From: Formicarius rufipectus
Taxonomy: Eukaryota; Chordata; Aves; Passeriformes; Formicariidae
Reading direction: 5' to 3'
Assembly: GCA_013399695.1 (NCBI GenBank)
Contig: VXAU01001246.1
Span: 124,001-188,000 of the forward strand
DNA: 64,000 nt
In this document: piece after piece, positions 12,411-26,200 of the stretch
How positions within the stretch are numbered: position 1 is the first letter of the stretch
Layout of the letters: each line of letters starts with the position of its first letter
Translations under genes and position numbers: made by a program
Notes under the pieces: generated by a model
The model's database searches: none
Told to the model about the DNA's origin: nothing
What the model saw: only the letters and a program-made list of their open reading frames with translations

Positions 12411-15400
12411 CTTGCATAGAAACTCTTTTTTTGCCATACCACTTGTGACCCTAAGTGCTAAGCAGGCATAGAGGCCATGGCATAAGCTGTGTTATACAGC
12501 TGTTGTTGTAGCTGCCAGCATAGGTAGAGAAGATGAACTGGCTGTGCAGTCCTTGGCCTGAACAGTTCTGGGGAGATTAACCCCTATGGATTTAGACTGA
12601 CTGAGACTGGGGATAGCTTTGCTACTGGTGAATCCCAAGACTGAGGATGACAGAGACCTGTAAGACAGTTTGTTGGCTGGGTAGTCAAGGTGAACTTATA
12701 GAAATTATTAAATAATCTGGAGAATGAACAGCAGCTCTGCCCAAGTGGTTATGGAATCTGGTAACTTAGAAGAGATCAAGTCTGATACTCTCTTTACAGT
12801 GCTTGGGGAGAGTTAAAAGTTCCTGAAGATGATTCAAATTATTCAATGAGATGTTTAGGGATTTGTCTGAAGTGACAGTGTTGAGTGTGGTATTAGCAGA
12901 TGGTAAATACAAAACTGTTCCTAAAATCACAGCCTTTGGTCAACTTACTCAGGCATAAGTAAAGTACTTGCCTTATCTGAAGAACCACAGCTGTGACCCT
13001 GAAAATAAATGCTGTTTTTCCTTCTGTGGTACCAAACAGGGGTAACTATTTTGTAAGCAGAAGGATACTGCTATTTTCTGTAATGGAGCCTGGTGATTTA
13101 AATGCCCCCCAGAAGTGCAGTTGCATCTGCACACTCCATTTCCACCTCCTGCTTCTTTTACCATTCTGTACTCTCATGGGAGATGAGAGACTCTCCATCC
13201 CTCCTGCTGAATGTGCCAATAAATACAGAAGTTAAGGCTCATTGAATGAAAGGATATATGTCCAATAGCAAGCATGAGTGTAGACTCTGGGGTGGACACA
13301 ATATAGATTGGAAACCTGAGATCTGGTTTCTCCTCCAAGGTCAACCCTTAAAATTTCCAAGTAAAACCCATGAGGCCAGCCCAACATGCAGGGATTTCAG
13401 TAACACTGATACACAACTAATACAAAAGATGTGGCACCTATGGATTTATGCTTAAGGGAGTGAGTGGCATGTTGAGTGGGAGTTTTCAGGATAATTTTGA
13501 ACCTATTCCTGTCTAAGTTTTACCAAATACATCAAAGTGTTGATCTTCTAGGTTCATTTTGCAACAAGACAAGCAGCACTTGGATGTGAACAAATGCTGA
13601 AATACAATCTGTAATGAGCTTAGGTTTCAGATCCAGCATGCAGCAATCTGAAAATGGATATCCTGAGTTTCTTACAGTGCCAAGATTGTTTTGCTAAATA
13701 AAAACTGCTTCAAACAATTTTATCTTTTAATCTACAGCCCAGACATGTACTAATAAAATCATATTAACAATAAATTTTCATTTTGCTGTAATGAAATCTA
13801 TCAACCACCAAAAGCTAGACTCTTCTGCACTGCTTTTCTCTGCAGCGGTGGAAATCTGCAGTTGCTTCTCTGAATTTAGAGGCAGAATTAACACTTGTGT
13901 GGAGTAACTCAAAACAGAATCAAAGCCTTGTTTCCTATTAGACACTCTTACTCTATAAATAAACACAGTATACAGCTGCTGCAATATTTTTTTTTAAGTC
14001 AGCATCTGTTCAGTGTGCAAATACAGTCAACACTAATTTACCCTTTATTTTGTCTTGGGATTTATAAAAAATATGGGATGCCAAATGCTAATTCAGGTAA
14101 TGGTATTAATTCAAAATCTCAAATATAAAGCTTAAAAAGATAAGCACTTACATGAAATAGCGTATGATAATCTTTAAATTAAATCGGTGATTGTCTCCTG
14201 TGTCCTACATTCAAAGGTCACTTACAGATTTTCATCATGAATTAAAAAAAGAGAGGGGAAGTAAAGTTTCCAAAAGGGAGCTCAATTGCATGTCTTTTCT
14301 GAAGTGTTGTATTGTTGTAAAATAAAATGAGAAATATATATTTGATATTTATTGAAATGCAGGCTCAAAAAGAGGCTTGCATAGAGGCTCACCAAGAGCT
14401 CAAGCCACTTCAGGGCAGCACAAACTCACACAGACCCTTCATGCAGTGAATCAATCAAAAAACCCTTTATTAACATACCAAACCTTATATTTATAATCTG
14501 TGCTTTTCAGTTACATCATTACATCAAATGATTGGACAGCTTAGAACTGTCTATTCTCAGGCCACCTAAAATCCGCAGTGCATTGGTCTTAATATTAATT
14601 AGTCCCTCCTGAGAACTCATCCCATGATGGCTCTCTAAAGGAATTTTGGGAGTAACAGCAGATGTTCTTCTTATAGATAAGTCCCACTCCAAAGCTGAGA
14701 ACTGCTCTGCAGAAATATGTAAACACAGGCCTCTTTCTCCTGGGAACTGCACAATGGATTGTTCACTGAATATCCACAGAATATCCAAATTTCTGCATTC
14801 TGCAACATTGTATCATAAAATTGCATCTGTTTTACATATGCAGTAGTTTGTTATCCAAATTTTCCAAACAGGAAAGTCATCACAGAGAATTACTTGACTG
14901 CAATAAGAGCTAGTGGTTTATCCTCCACGTTTTGTGTTTGGTTTTGAAGGGGGGTTTAACTAATTTCTGAAAAAAAATACAAGTAATTTACCAACTCTTT
15001 CATGGTGGCCTGGTTAGTCAACAGACTATCATGGAATGGGGATTTTGATTAGAAAAGGTGATCCTGAAATTATATGAAGCATGCCCAGAAGATTCTGTTC
15101 TCTTCCCAGATTTGTGAGGTTGACTTTGATAGAAGTGTTGTACACAGCCCTTACTACAGCCCTTGTGCAAGTGGCCAGAGGCTTTTTGAACCAGTTGGCA
15201 ATGGCCTTTCGCATCTATATGGTTCCTGACAGGTCTATTCTGTTGCTGCTTTGTACCTAGTTTCAAATTTCATGTTACATTTCTCTATGCAGTTTCTTCA
15301 GCAATTACTTTCCCCCTTTCTTTTCTTTCAGCACGAAACTAGCCAGTTTTAGTCTCAGACAGTCAGAGAATTGCTGTAGAGCAGGAAAGATTTCATCTCC

Positions 15401-15445
15401 TCTTTCCTGACTGCAGTCTTTTACCTTGCAGCTACTAAATACAAT
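12411..15445. other. Intergenic sequence, nothing recognised
   Basis: AT-rich DNA with short open frames only. No domain, RNA gene or clear repeat was seen. Confidence 0.5.
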
Positions 15446-15655
15446 TTCATAGAGTAATATAGATTGGAAAGTACATCCAAAGGTCATCTGATTCAAAACT
15501 CAGGTCTAAGCAGGGCTTAGATCACGTTGGTCAGGGTCTTGTCTAGTTGAGGTTTGAGTATCTCTAAGCATGGAAAACCAGCAGCCTCTCTGGGTAACTT
15601 TTTCTATTAGTTGTCTACACTTCTGGTCTAAAAAATTATCTTTACTCTATCCTGA
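15446..15655 (-). mobile_element. CR1 LINE 3' fragment
   Basis: The plus strand reads as the reverse complement of a CR1 3' end: TTCATAGAGTAATATAGATTGG, then a GTCATCTGATTC-like block, a CAGGGCTTAGATCA block and GTCTTGTCTAGTTGAGGTTT. The copy is 5'-truncated and strongly diverged. Confidence 0.75.
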
Positions 15656-16050
15656 ACATAGAATCACAAAATCACTAATGTTGTAAAATACCTCTGAGAT
15701 CATCAAGTACAACCTTTGACTGAACACCTTCATATCCACTAGAACATAACAGTAAGTGCCGTGTCCAGTTGTTTCTTGAACACTTCCAGGGATGGTGATT
15801 TTACCACCTTCCTGTGCAGCCCATTCCAATGCTCAACCACCCTTTCAGTGAAGAAGTGCTTCCTGATATGCAGTCTGAACCTCCCCTGTTACCATTTGAG
15901 GCCATTTCCTCTTGTTATGTTGCTAGTTTCCTGGGGAAAGAGACTGACTCCTACCTTGCTACAACCTCCTTTCAGGTAGCTGTAAAGAGGGATAAGGTGT
16001 CCCCTGAACCTCCTCTCCTGGCTAAACAGCTCAGAGGTGTTTCTCATACC
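15656..16050 (-). mobile_element. CR1 LINE 3' fragment, second copy
   Basis: A second CR1 3' end starts CATAGAATCACAAAATCAC directly after the first. It contains the CCAGTTGTTTCTTGAACACT, CAGCCCATTCCAATGCTCAA, AGTCTGAACCTCCCCTG and CTCTCCTGGCTAAACAGCTC blocks typical of the CR1 3' UTR. Both copies have the same orientation. Confidence 0.85.
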
Positions 16051-16589
16051 CTAGAAAATCTGAAATAATAACTAACACCTATGAGCACTGCTAGAGAAAT
16101 GCTTCATACACATCATTATGAAGTATAGATATAGGATGAGGCCAATGACTACAGGTAAGTGATTACATTCAAAGGCTTGTAGTACAACAGTGGGTACAGA
16201 ATGAACATCTTCCTTGTGTCCTTACTGCTGGCATCAGTGTGCATAAACAGACAAAAAGAAAAGGCACAGCAAATGTTCAGCCTTGTGTAGCACACCAGTT
16301 TTGCCAATTCTTTTTCAATAACAATGTCACAATTATGAACCAGTCAAAGGGCGCATGTGACAAATCACTTCTCTGCACATGTACATGTAAAAGGAAAATT
16401 AGCTAATAATTTCAGTTTTTATCCCTCAGGATTACTTCACAGTACATATTTTTCCACGTTTCTATTGGGCCAGTATTTGTCCTGTGCCTTCTGCAGAAAC
16501 TTTTTTCCTCCCACATAGGCTGCCAGGCTCTTACTTTCCAAAGGGTCACAGGTTGAAGAGGAATCCACAGAAACAGGAAACCAGGCTTC
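16051..16589. other. Immediate upstream flank of MMRN1
   Basis: Non-coding sequence between the CR1 pair and the presumed promoter. An 81-codon open frame beginning at 16484 has no recognisable domain and is probably chance. Confidence 0.4.
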
Positions 16590-16765
16590 CTCAGTCAGTT
16601 TTGAAACACCAAAACCTGTTTCCTTTCTACGAAAATAAAGTCTGTCAGAGCATCCTCTGGGTAAGCTTGCTATATGAGCAGCAGCTCAGGAGAAGGCAGA
16701 AGGTACAGAATTTCTTGTTTAGGAAATAAATGTGAGATTACTTGTAGCTTTTACAAACCATCAGA
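16590..16765 (+). promoter_or_regulatory. MMRN1: Presumed MMRN1 5' UTR and proximal promoter
   Basis: This sequence immediately precedes the start codon. It has no CpG island and no clear TATA box; a weak TATA-like GCTATATGAG lies near 16669. GGAA cores that could bind ETS factors lie near 16577 and 16721, which would fit endothelial and megakaryocyte expression. The transcription start cannot be placed from sequence alone. Confidence 0.3.
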
Positions 16766-17274
16766 ATGAAGGAGATCATCTTCTTGCTGCTCCTATTGCA
16801 CTTACAGAGTGGCAGCAATGGATTTAACACTACAGGAAAGCTCTGGACGACAGGACAGGGTGCTGAAACCCAGACAAGTCACTCAGACTTGACTTCATCT
16901 TCGACCACAACTGAAATCCAAGCTGTCAAAGTGAGTGCCTCACAGGAACCTCCTTTTGCATCTTCAGGCAAGGAAGTGGGAATGAAAGCAGTGAAGAAAA
17001 TTACCAGTCTGACAACATCTACCCCTGCAAGCCAGTCAAACAGACACAGTGACAGTGACACTGACAGAGATAAGGTGGGAAGCTCATCTGCCAGCAAAGG
17101 AACCACTCTACAAAGTGATGCTAGAGAGGTCCCTCTCCAGCAAGTGGTCACTACAAGCCAGGACACAGCTCCAGGGAACAGATCTGTCAGGCAGTCCTCC
17201 CACACCTCTGGTATCACCAGCATCCAGCAGGATTCCAGCTCCAAAGCATCTGGCTTTGAAACTACCAGGGGAAA
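16766..17274 (+). CDS. MMRN1: MMRN1 exon 1: signal peptide and Ser/Thr-rich N-terminus
   Basis: The start ATG has A at -3 and opens a classic signal peptide with a Leu/Ile core (about residues 4-12) and probable cleavage after Gly19. Residues 20-170 are about one third Ser plus Thr and contain no cysteine, so they probably form an extended O-glycosylated segment. Two N-glycosylation sequons are visible (N21 and N138). An acidic SDSDTDRD stretch is encoded by a short GTGACA-like repeat. R139-S-V-R142 fits a minimal furin motif. The exon ends FETTRG plus two bases of a Lys codon at a strong GTAAGT donor (17275), matching the human exon end. No RGD occurs. The exon is shorter than the human equivalent and lacks its glycine-rich stretch, as expected for a fast-evolving region. 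Confidence 0.95.
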
Positions 17275-20200
17275 GTAAGTTACATAATTTTTTCTAAGCT
17301 CCTCTGTACTGCTTAGGAATGGTTATTTTCCTGTTCCTGGTGTAATAATTGGCAAAATTTCTAGCAATTTCAGGAAAATTATTTTCTGAGCTTAAAAAGA
17401 CCACCTAAACCAAGAAAAGGATCAAATCTGCAGCATTTATTCAGGCAAAACCACACTTTTGTAACACAGTAAATATTGCAATGCTTTATCCCTCAGGGTA
17501 ATTATCTCAAAATCAACAGGAAAGTCATTATCATATATGGGTAGGAAAGGACTACAATAAATGCCTCTCAGTTTTATGCACAGTAAACTTTTGTTGATTT
17601 TCTCCTTTCTTTTCTTGATGATAAAAGAAACAGCAAATGCACTATTTCATTTGGAATCTATTAAAAATATTGTGTACACTTCTCCACTAAATTGAAAATA
17701 CAAGCAATTAAGTGTACAGGATGCATGGATGTCTGACAATTTGAAACACATAAAAACTTATGGAAAGTGGTGTTGCAGGTGAATGTGCATTCAGAGCTGT
17801 GTAACTTACATAATAGCTATGCATAGCAAAGTATATCAAACTGTACTGTCTAGTTTTATAGCTCTGAAACACTCAATTATTTTATTTGTTCCCCAGTGTC
17901 TTCAGTTCTCTATGGGGATATTAATACTGATTTTGCAGATGTTGTAAGTTTCCTTTAATTGCTGATGTATAAACAGATACTGGTAGAAAATGAAAGACAC
18001 AAAGGATTGGTTGTTTTCAATAGTATTTATGGAGAGTGGGATTTCAGAATAGAGATTTCTTCTTTTGATAGTACTTTTCTAAATTTTAGCATCCAAATTC
18101 ACTCAAAAGAGAATAAATCATCCTGTAGAAGTACTCCCACAATTGCCTTGTTATGTATGGCTGGAAGCTAATGTTCTTTCAACTCAAGATTCCTGTTGAC
18201 CTGAGCATGTTTTGGATCATTCATAAGAAAAATAATGCACAAAGACCCAAAGGAAAGGACCTCTTTGCCTCTTTTTGGAAGAGATACCACAGTAAGGAGC
18301 TGTGTTTTCCACATAGTTTTCCCAGCATACTCTTAGTTGTGAATGTCATCCATTATAGCACCTTACTGCAATGTGGGGCAGAGTGTTTGAGTTAATCGGA
18401 ATTAAATGGATTCTCTTTTTACATGACAGATGATAACTACCTCTCCATTAATATAGGTATTAATACATGCTAACCTTGGTCTTTAGCTTTCCCAGCTTCC
18501 TTCAAGAACAATATTTCAGTGAAATTAATCTTCAGAAAAACTTTGTGAATCAGCAGGTATTCTTTCTAGTTTTCACTTAAGATATAAATATAGAGAGCCA
18601 AAAATCAGTCTCTGGTGAAGACAGTCTCAATTTTTATTTATCATAATGACATGTGGTTGCAACTGCAGAGAGGCAAAACAAGCAAATGTTTCATTTTCCA
18701 GCACCTGATTTCATGAGTGGTCAAGGAGCAGCCTGCTGTGCTACATACATATTTGAGTCCCTTGAGCAAGTTAATGATAAAGCCAGGGCTGCGTATCAAA
18801 GTTACAGGAATGTGTAGCAGCATGAAACCACAGCATAAAATAGAATGCTGAATCCCCACTCTCTTCCTCAAACTGCTGAGCTGCAATAGACTTTCTCCTT
18901 AGCAAGTGTCTGCAGTTCTAGGTGGGGCTCAATCCTTTTCACATTAAGAGTCTTGTTCTATGAGACTTGTCTTCCTACTGTATATCAGGTTTTTTACAAT
19001 CAATTAAGGTGTCTTGAGCTTTTCTTCCAGTTTTGCCAGTGACCTGGACTGTGACTTAAGTAAGCCACTTCACTATCCTATCTTCCTTTCCCTCTGAATT
19101 AGATCCAGGGGAATAATAAAATTCCTTGTGACTCATATTTTTTGAAGTAGAGGCATGAGAAAATGCCAAGTCTAGTGTGCTCGCTGTTACCAATCACTGC
19201 TGTGAAACACCTGAAAAGCTACTCCTGAGAAACTATGCATAAGAACACAAGCATTTGTATTTATTATGTGCAGGTGCCATTGACTATATCCTAAATCCAT
19301 TTCTAGCTTATATTTTCCTTTAATTTTTTTTAATCTTTATAGCAAATAAAGTGAAAGAGGTGCTTCCAATCAAGACATACAGCTTTCTTCCAGTTTTACT
19401 CATTTGAAGCCTGAGCACAGCATGAATGACTCAACAGCAGGTTCCATAGCGGTAAAATGTACTACCTCTGAGGAAAGTTGGAAACAAAATTTGCTTTTTG
19501 AATTTACTTTGAATTAAAGCATGTCTTTACCTATAGCCTGTATTCCAACTTGAATTTTTGAGTGACCTTGTAGCAACAGCATGGCTCTCTAATCTTTTAT
19601 GGCAACCTATTGTGCTAACGTATGTGCAGAAATGCTGATGTTAAGAGGCTCTATATAGAAGGAACAATTGGGAGAGATCTGAGACAAGAGGAAGGAAAAC
19701 AAACAAGAGTGAGCATTTGGTTTTTAATACAATTTAAAAAAGAGTAATACATATACTTTGTTAGAGAGTCTCCAGGGCTCTCAGATTACCCACAAGGTAC
19801 AATATGTGTCCATTGTACAAGCTGAATTACTCAAATACTCCTTTCTGTAGGAGGTCATGTGCCTTAATGGCTTAATTACAAAGATAATTCCCTTGCTATC
19901 TCTACCCTAGATTATCTGGGGACAATACGCACACATATGTTATCACATGGATACAAGAACTATGTTAGAAAAAAGTTCTGCTTCATTCTATTTTCGAAAA
20001 ATTCCCATTAAAATATCAGAAGAAAATGACTTGGCAATATTTAACTTTCAAAGTTTCCACCTGAAGAATATTTCTGACAACCACCAAGCAGGGCACATCC
20101 AGATATGGCAGCTAGCACCATCCCAGTGCCCAAATAACCAGGCGCAGCCGTATTGACGCTGAAGTGCCAAAATGAAATTGGAAAGGCAAATTAGCGAGGC

Positions 20201-23200
20201 AGGATCAGACCTGGTGACAGTAACTAGGGCAAGACACAGGTCAAAATTAGGCCAGGATGTCAGCTTGCAGGTCAGAACTGGCACAGGGCAATGTAGCCCT
20301 GGGGTGAACTTCATTGGGCATCCTGAGCCCATTGGTAGGATGGATGGATGGAGATCCCATGTCAGGCTGGTCAGGGGGAATAAGACCCACAGCCGTCCTC
20401 AGGGTTCTGACAAGTTTCTATTTCATTTTATTGAAAGAAATACACTATTTAAACTGTCAGAATAATATTTTTCCCTACTGAAGCAGAATCATATTTGCCA
20501 AAGACCCTGACTTCATTTCAAAAACTCATTTCAGATTAATTTTTCAGATTCCAGTAGAACTTGTAGGGGCAGAGACATACTGCATCAGGCAGTCACCTCA
20601 GGAGAAGTACAGTCAGTAGGTCTAAAGGCTCCAGATCCAAGATTCTACTGTTAATAAGGTGAAGCTTGGCTTTGAGACTCTCTATATCACATGCTGATGT
20701 AGTATTATAAGGGCTAAATATTAGGCATATCCTTATCTCTAAGAACACTAAAATCTTCTCTATTCTTCACTGGCATGAAGACGGAATTATATCCTATTCT
20801 TTCACAATGGAACAATTTTATAGTTAACCTTAGACTAGGTACAGGAGGACATAATTTGTAGCTACCTGCTCTCAAACCATTTCAGAAGAATGTTTTCTCT
20901 GGTGAGGTATTACTGCTTTTGGCAGGGTCTGCACCCAAGCTTTCAGAAGGATAAGAAAACTTCATAGGAAGCACATCTTGAATGGCCTGAGCTGAAAAAA
21001 AATTCTTTTCTTCACTCCTAGTAATGAATTTGACTTAAGCCCTGAAATGCAAGATTTAATGTCTCTACAAATATTTTTTTCTACCTATTTTCAAAGTTTC
21101 ATACGAAGTCCGTATTAGTGAATAAAGAAATTCTTGAAAACGAGAGTTTTTCCAAAGTTCACTGACATTAAATCTGAGTAACAATTGAGTGTCAAAGAAG
21201 ATAATTTGTGATACATTCTTTTCAATTGATTTCATTTGAGATACATATTTTTCATATTCATATCTCGAGAGAGAGAGACAACTGAGGTATTTCACTGTAT
21301 ACAGCAGCTTAAATAACTGTGGTGCTATGGACTAAGTCCATGGTGGAGTCCTGAGACTAGCACACTCATCTTTCCATTCTGGACCCTATCTTATTAATTA
21401 CTATTCAAGGCAACTCCTGAATACATGAGACATTCATTCAGTCTCTAAATTATCCACAGTATCTCCACACTGTTGGATGGCTCGACATTACTCTTTTTTT
21501 CTTAGTAGGTGTATATTGCACCTTTTCCAGTTATCATGAATCTATGGAGGGTCTTCATAGACTTCCTCTGCCATTACCTTGGGTACTGGTGAGATGACAG
21601 TATTTTATTACCAAGCACAGAGGGGTTTAATAAAGTCAGCACCAGGGACAGATTTGCTTAGCTGTCACATGTGATAGGAGTGCTGAAATATTTCATTCTC
21701 ATGACCAGACGTCTGCATTTCTCCATGGAAATTGCTTTTGCCTGTATCAGCTTGGTAGAATTCTAGTGTACTGACAAATGAGAATGAATGGTTAAGATCA
21801 GCAGATGGTTCAGATGCACAAGACACATAGAAACCTGATTTAACTGCCTAGTTAATGCAAGGTTCACAGTCTCTTTTCATCATGTCACTTTTTAATGGGG
21901 CAGTGAGAACAATTCTTGAATGGATTTCTAAAGATTTTGCATCACTGTGCATTTATGAAAAATACAGTCATGCATGGCTGAGGTTTCTGCCTCACTAGGT
22001 ATATTCAGTGTGAGCTGGAAGGAGAAAGCTGTTACACTGGCCTTAGGTTCCTTGGAGGCTAAGTGTCAGGGGGTGCTTTACAAGCTTTGCCCCCGGAATG
22101 TTGTGTTCCAGCCATGCAGACAATCTTTGCAATAAGCCCTTCTTGTCCAGCAGCATTTTGAAAATATTTCTGTTGCTTGGCTATAAGCCCACAATCCAAT
22201 TTTCCTACACATGCTGAGCCCAGTGTTACTCCCATTGCAGTCCTAAAGACAATAGCAAATGGCAATAATGGTAGGTAATGACAGATTGTTTTGAGTGGCA
22301 CAGAAAATGTAGCACTGGAGAAAAAAAAAAAATCACCTCTCCACCATGGTTGCTTCTGGGACTCTCACAAAGTACTTAGCCTTCTCAGAGTCTTGTTATT
22401 TAGTTTTTCTGTGATCAGGTTCAAATAAGGCACTACTATACTGATGATTTCTGATTTTTTTTTTCAGGATAGTAAGAAGGGTTTCTGTTCATCTCAGTAC
22501 CCTAAATACTGCACTGATGCTCACACTTATCTTTGCTCTTCTGCTTTGTTTCTTCTGCCATGGGAACAGCAAGGATTAGGAACAGACTGTTTCTCATCTC
22601 TAAAATGTCCCTTCACCCCTCTTCATAGATTGGGATTACTGTAACAAACTGGACATGGTGTTAGAACTTACCTCTCAGCCACTGAAAATATTCGACTCTT
22701 TGCCACATTTCATTTAAGGTACACCAGAACCATCTGCTCAGGTCTGCACAGAAAATACACATTCTTACAAGTCTGAATATAATTAACATTTTAGGAAACT
22801 GACACTAATTCTAGAATAGACCTGGCAAGGAAAAGGACAGCAGCAAGGTGTCCCCATATGTTTTCCAAAGGCATTATCTGTGTGCCAGTTAGAGAATGCA
22901 AGTGTTTCAAATTGTATTTTTACTGCCAAATCTCAAAGCATCTATTCCATATCACATTCCTGGTAAGTAACACCATCAGTCATGAGGAAAAGCCTGTAGA
23001 AAAAAATTACCTTGAATTTCATGGACTTTGGCTCAGATCCTTTTTGTTCAAAAGCCCCCTAAAGATCAATCAGTGACAGAGTAAAGATATACATCTGTAT
23101 GATTAAGTGGCAAATCAGGTACAAAGAAACTGGCAAGGCATTTACCTTCATTTAATGAAGGTAGATAAGAAAAGAGAAGCTGCACAAAACAACACTGTGA

Positions 23201-26200
23201 ATAGACTGAAGAACAACATTCACCTCTGGAACTGCAATGGATCATATTTTTTATATTTTGATTCTGTCACTTATAAAGGCTCTTTTTGTTTTGCCTTTTT
23301 TTCTGGCAGTAATTCTCAAATTGGGGAAGCATCACTGACACACTACAATCTCTTTTTCTGTAGATTACAAAAGGACAAAGCAATTAAAACCAAATCAGTA
23401 CCACTGAAGGTGACCCAAGAAGCACTAACAGTAAACCAGACCAGAACTACCTTAATGAATTCTGTGCTCTGGATCAGTTAGAAGACAGAAAATAAATTTA
23501 TATTCCAGAGGGGGAAATGCAGAATTAAGACTATTTTAAAGAGCAGTTTGTCCAGGTTTTCAAATATGGTTTACTGGATGATTCTTAAAGCAATTTAATA
23601 GATATCTTGTCAAAAGTCTAAATTTTATCTGGAATAGTTTGTTTGTTTTAAAGGGCATTGAATGCAGAGTGGGAGATCAGGCCTAAACAAGCTGATCCTA
23701 TTTGCAGCCAAAGAACTTTTTAAATGCTAAAACAGATTGGTGAAGTGCTAGATAAGTGGAAATTGAGAATTAATTTTTGTAGTACAAGGTAGGATACAGT
23801 AAATAAAAACTTGGATGAAACAAAGAAGCTGTTCCCAGTCCAAGGCTTCAGCACTGTACATACAAAAAAAGGAAATGAATGACGAGAGTAGAATTTGTGT
23901 ATTGTAATAGACAGGACAAAATGTCAGGACACTGAGTCCTGACAGAAAACAAACCATTAAACACTTGTTTGACACCTAATACTTCAGTGTCAACAAGTCA
24001 GCCATTTCTCAGGAACAAAAACATATCCTACAACATATTTTACCATCACAGACTACATTATATTGCCGATCAAGTGCACTTTTTAGAGCTTTTTTTCCAT
24101 TCCAATCAGCATGTAAAACAGATTTCTCAATTTGATTTGTTTATGATCAGTCCCTAATGAGTACTGAATTTTTATTTCAACTGAGATTCATATATTCCAG
24201 AGGAAAGGAATCTAGGCATTGAAACTAAAAAAATTAACTGATTTTGGTTTAGGTTTATAATTTTTCTTTGAAACAGAGTTTATACTTTTGAAAGATGACA
24301 GATGTTTGCTGAAAGATAGAGAATTTACCATATCCCTACTATCAAAATTAGTGAGAAGTCTCTGTAGTCACCTAGTGGAATTCAAAGGAAGTTGCTAAAA
24401 CCTGGTCTCCAATGCAATAGCAGAAAACCCTTGTAAGGGTGTTTGCTATCCTTATAATCTGAGTGTTTACATTATGTCAATCAACATTATCTCTCCTCAT
24501 CCAACCTTGACACGTTGTTCAAAGCAAATTGAAAATACATCACAGCAATGTACTTTTATACAACCTAAATTCAGCACCTATACTCTGATCTTCTTGTAGC
24601 AGTCTTTCACACTGGGAAAGATCCTAGCTTAAAAAAAAAAAAACACAGCAAAACCAAACCCCAAAACAAAAACCAAAACAAACCAACCAACAACCAAACA
24701 AACCCACAAAATTAAAAACAAACAAAAACCAACCAACCAAACAAAACCAAAACCAAAGAATGGATTTCTTCCACACCATGTTACTATACGTTAATGATGA
24801 ATGCACTTAACCCACCTACTTTCAGAACAACAATCATATCACCAAAAAGGACATAGACATATAAGCAAGATCACGAGTTCACAGACCCAGAGGATCACTC
24901 AGGATGGAAGGGACCTCCTGCTCACAGCAGGGCCCGGTGTGAGATTTGACCAAGTTGCATGGGCTTGATCCAGTGGGTACTGAGCTGCATGATCTGGATT
25001 GGTGACTGCAGAACCTCTCTGGGCCCTGCTCCAGTGCCTGGGTGTCTTTATGGGGAACAAGTTTCTCATACTCAAACTGCACGTCTCTTTTTTTTTCCCA
25101 ATATAGACCTATTGTTTCCTGTCTTCCTGCCCTGTACTGCTGGGAATAGCTGTGCTCCAGCTACACAACAGCCTCCCTGCAGGGCTGACAAGGCTGCTGT
25201 GAGGTGCCCTCCAAGTCCTCCCTTCCCCAGCCTGAACAAGTCCTGGTCCCTCAGTGCCTTCCCAGAAGGCATTCCCTGGCTCTAGATGCTTGTAGCATCT
25301 TTCTACTCTGCTTTGCTTCGATGTATAGGACAATACAAAATGGAAACCTGTGTAGAATCAAGATTAGTATTTCATAATCGATTCTGTGAAATACAAATAA
25401 GCTGCACACAGCATGAATGAGGCACAACCACCAAGCTGGGCATGGATTTTGACAACAGCTCCAGTGATGGGTTCTTTTGTATTCCTTCAGCAACTCAATA
25501 ATCTCATTTTAATGATTCGGTAATGTTCAGCTGGGATGATTCAATAGCATTTCTATTAAAAGCCAGGCAATCCAATTTACTTACAAACAAAAATAAGTAA
25601 TTTTCAGATATAATATGAAGGAGACAGAACAAATTCTATACCCTTTGTGGCCTGAGTGACTTTGGTGTTTCTCTAGGGTGATTTTAGGAGCACTTACAAG
25701 GATCCATGCTTACAAAGAAGTGGAAGCAATTGCATACAGGTGTAGCCAGCAGTTTTTGTGAAGTTGATTTGGTTTTTTACTTCGGCAGCGTACCCAAAGA
25801 ACAGTTTACAGTGGAAATGCACTGTGGAAGGGGTCCTTGCAGTCTCACGCCCTTCCTCTCACCCTAAAAAAATCATAGGGGTTTTTGCTACTATTGGAAA
25901 TTGCACCTTGCCTTCCACCAACATTAGCGTACCACAGCGCCAGAAGGGCAGGTTTAAAAACCTGCTGGAGTCAAACACGCCCATTTCCACTGACTGCGAA
26001 CGCATCCAGAACAATCCCGTCACAGACCAGCCCGGCAGCATCCACAGCGCTCCTCCTGTGGAGCGAGGCTCGGTCATTCCCTGCCAGTCCTGCCGCCTTC
26101 CCAGCGCTCCGCGGCCGCCACCTCCCGGCCGTGCCGCGCCCCAGCGCCGCTAATTGCCAATTACGTGAGGGGCTTAAGAGTGCCGGCCACGCCCCACTGG

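Noticed and set aside
11972..12437. Several open frames of 63-93 codons
   Set aside because: They lie within the solo LTR and show no retroviral or other protein similarity.
16879..17244. 121-codon minus-strand open frame
   Set aside because: Antisense shadow of MMRN1 exon 1.
23107..23481. 124-codon open frame in intron 1
   Set aside because: No domain, unremarkable composition and no CpG or promoter context; consistent with chance.
25758..26153. 131-codon open frame entering the CpG island
   Set aside because: Proline- and arginine-rich end caused by GC-rich DNA. No domain is recognised; kept only as part of the island.
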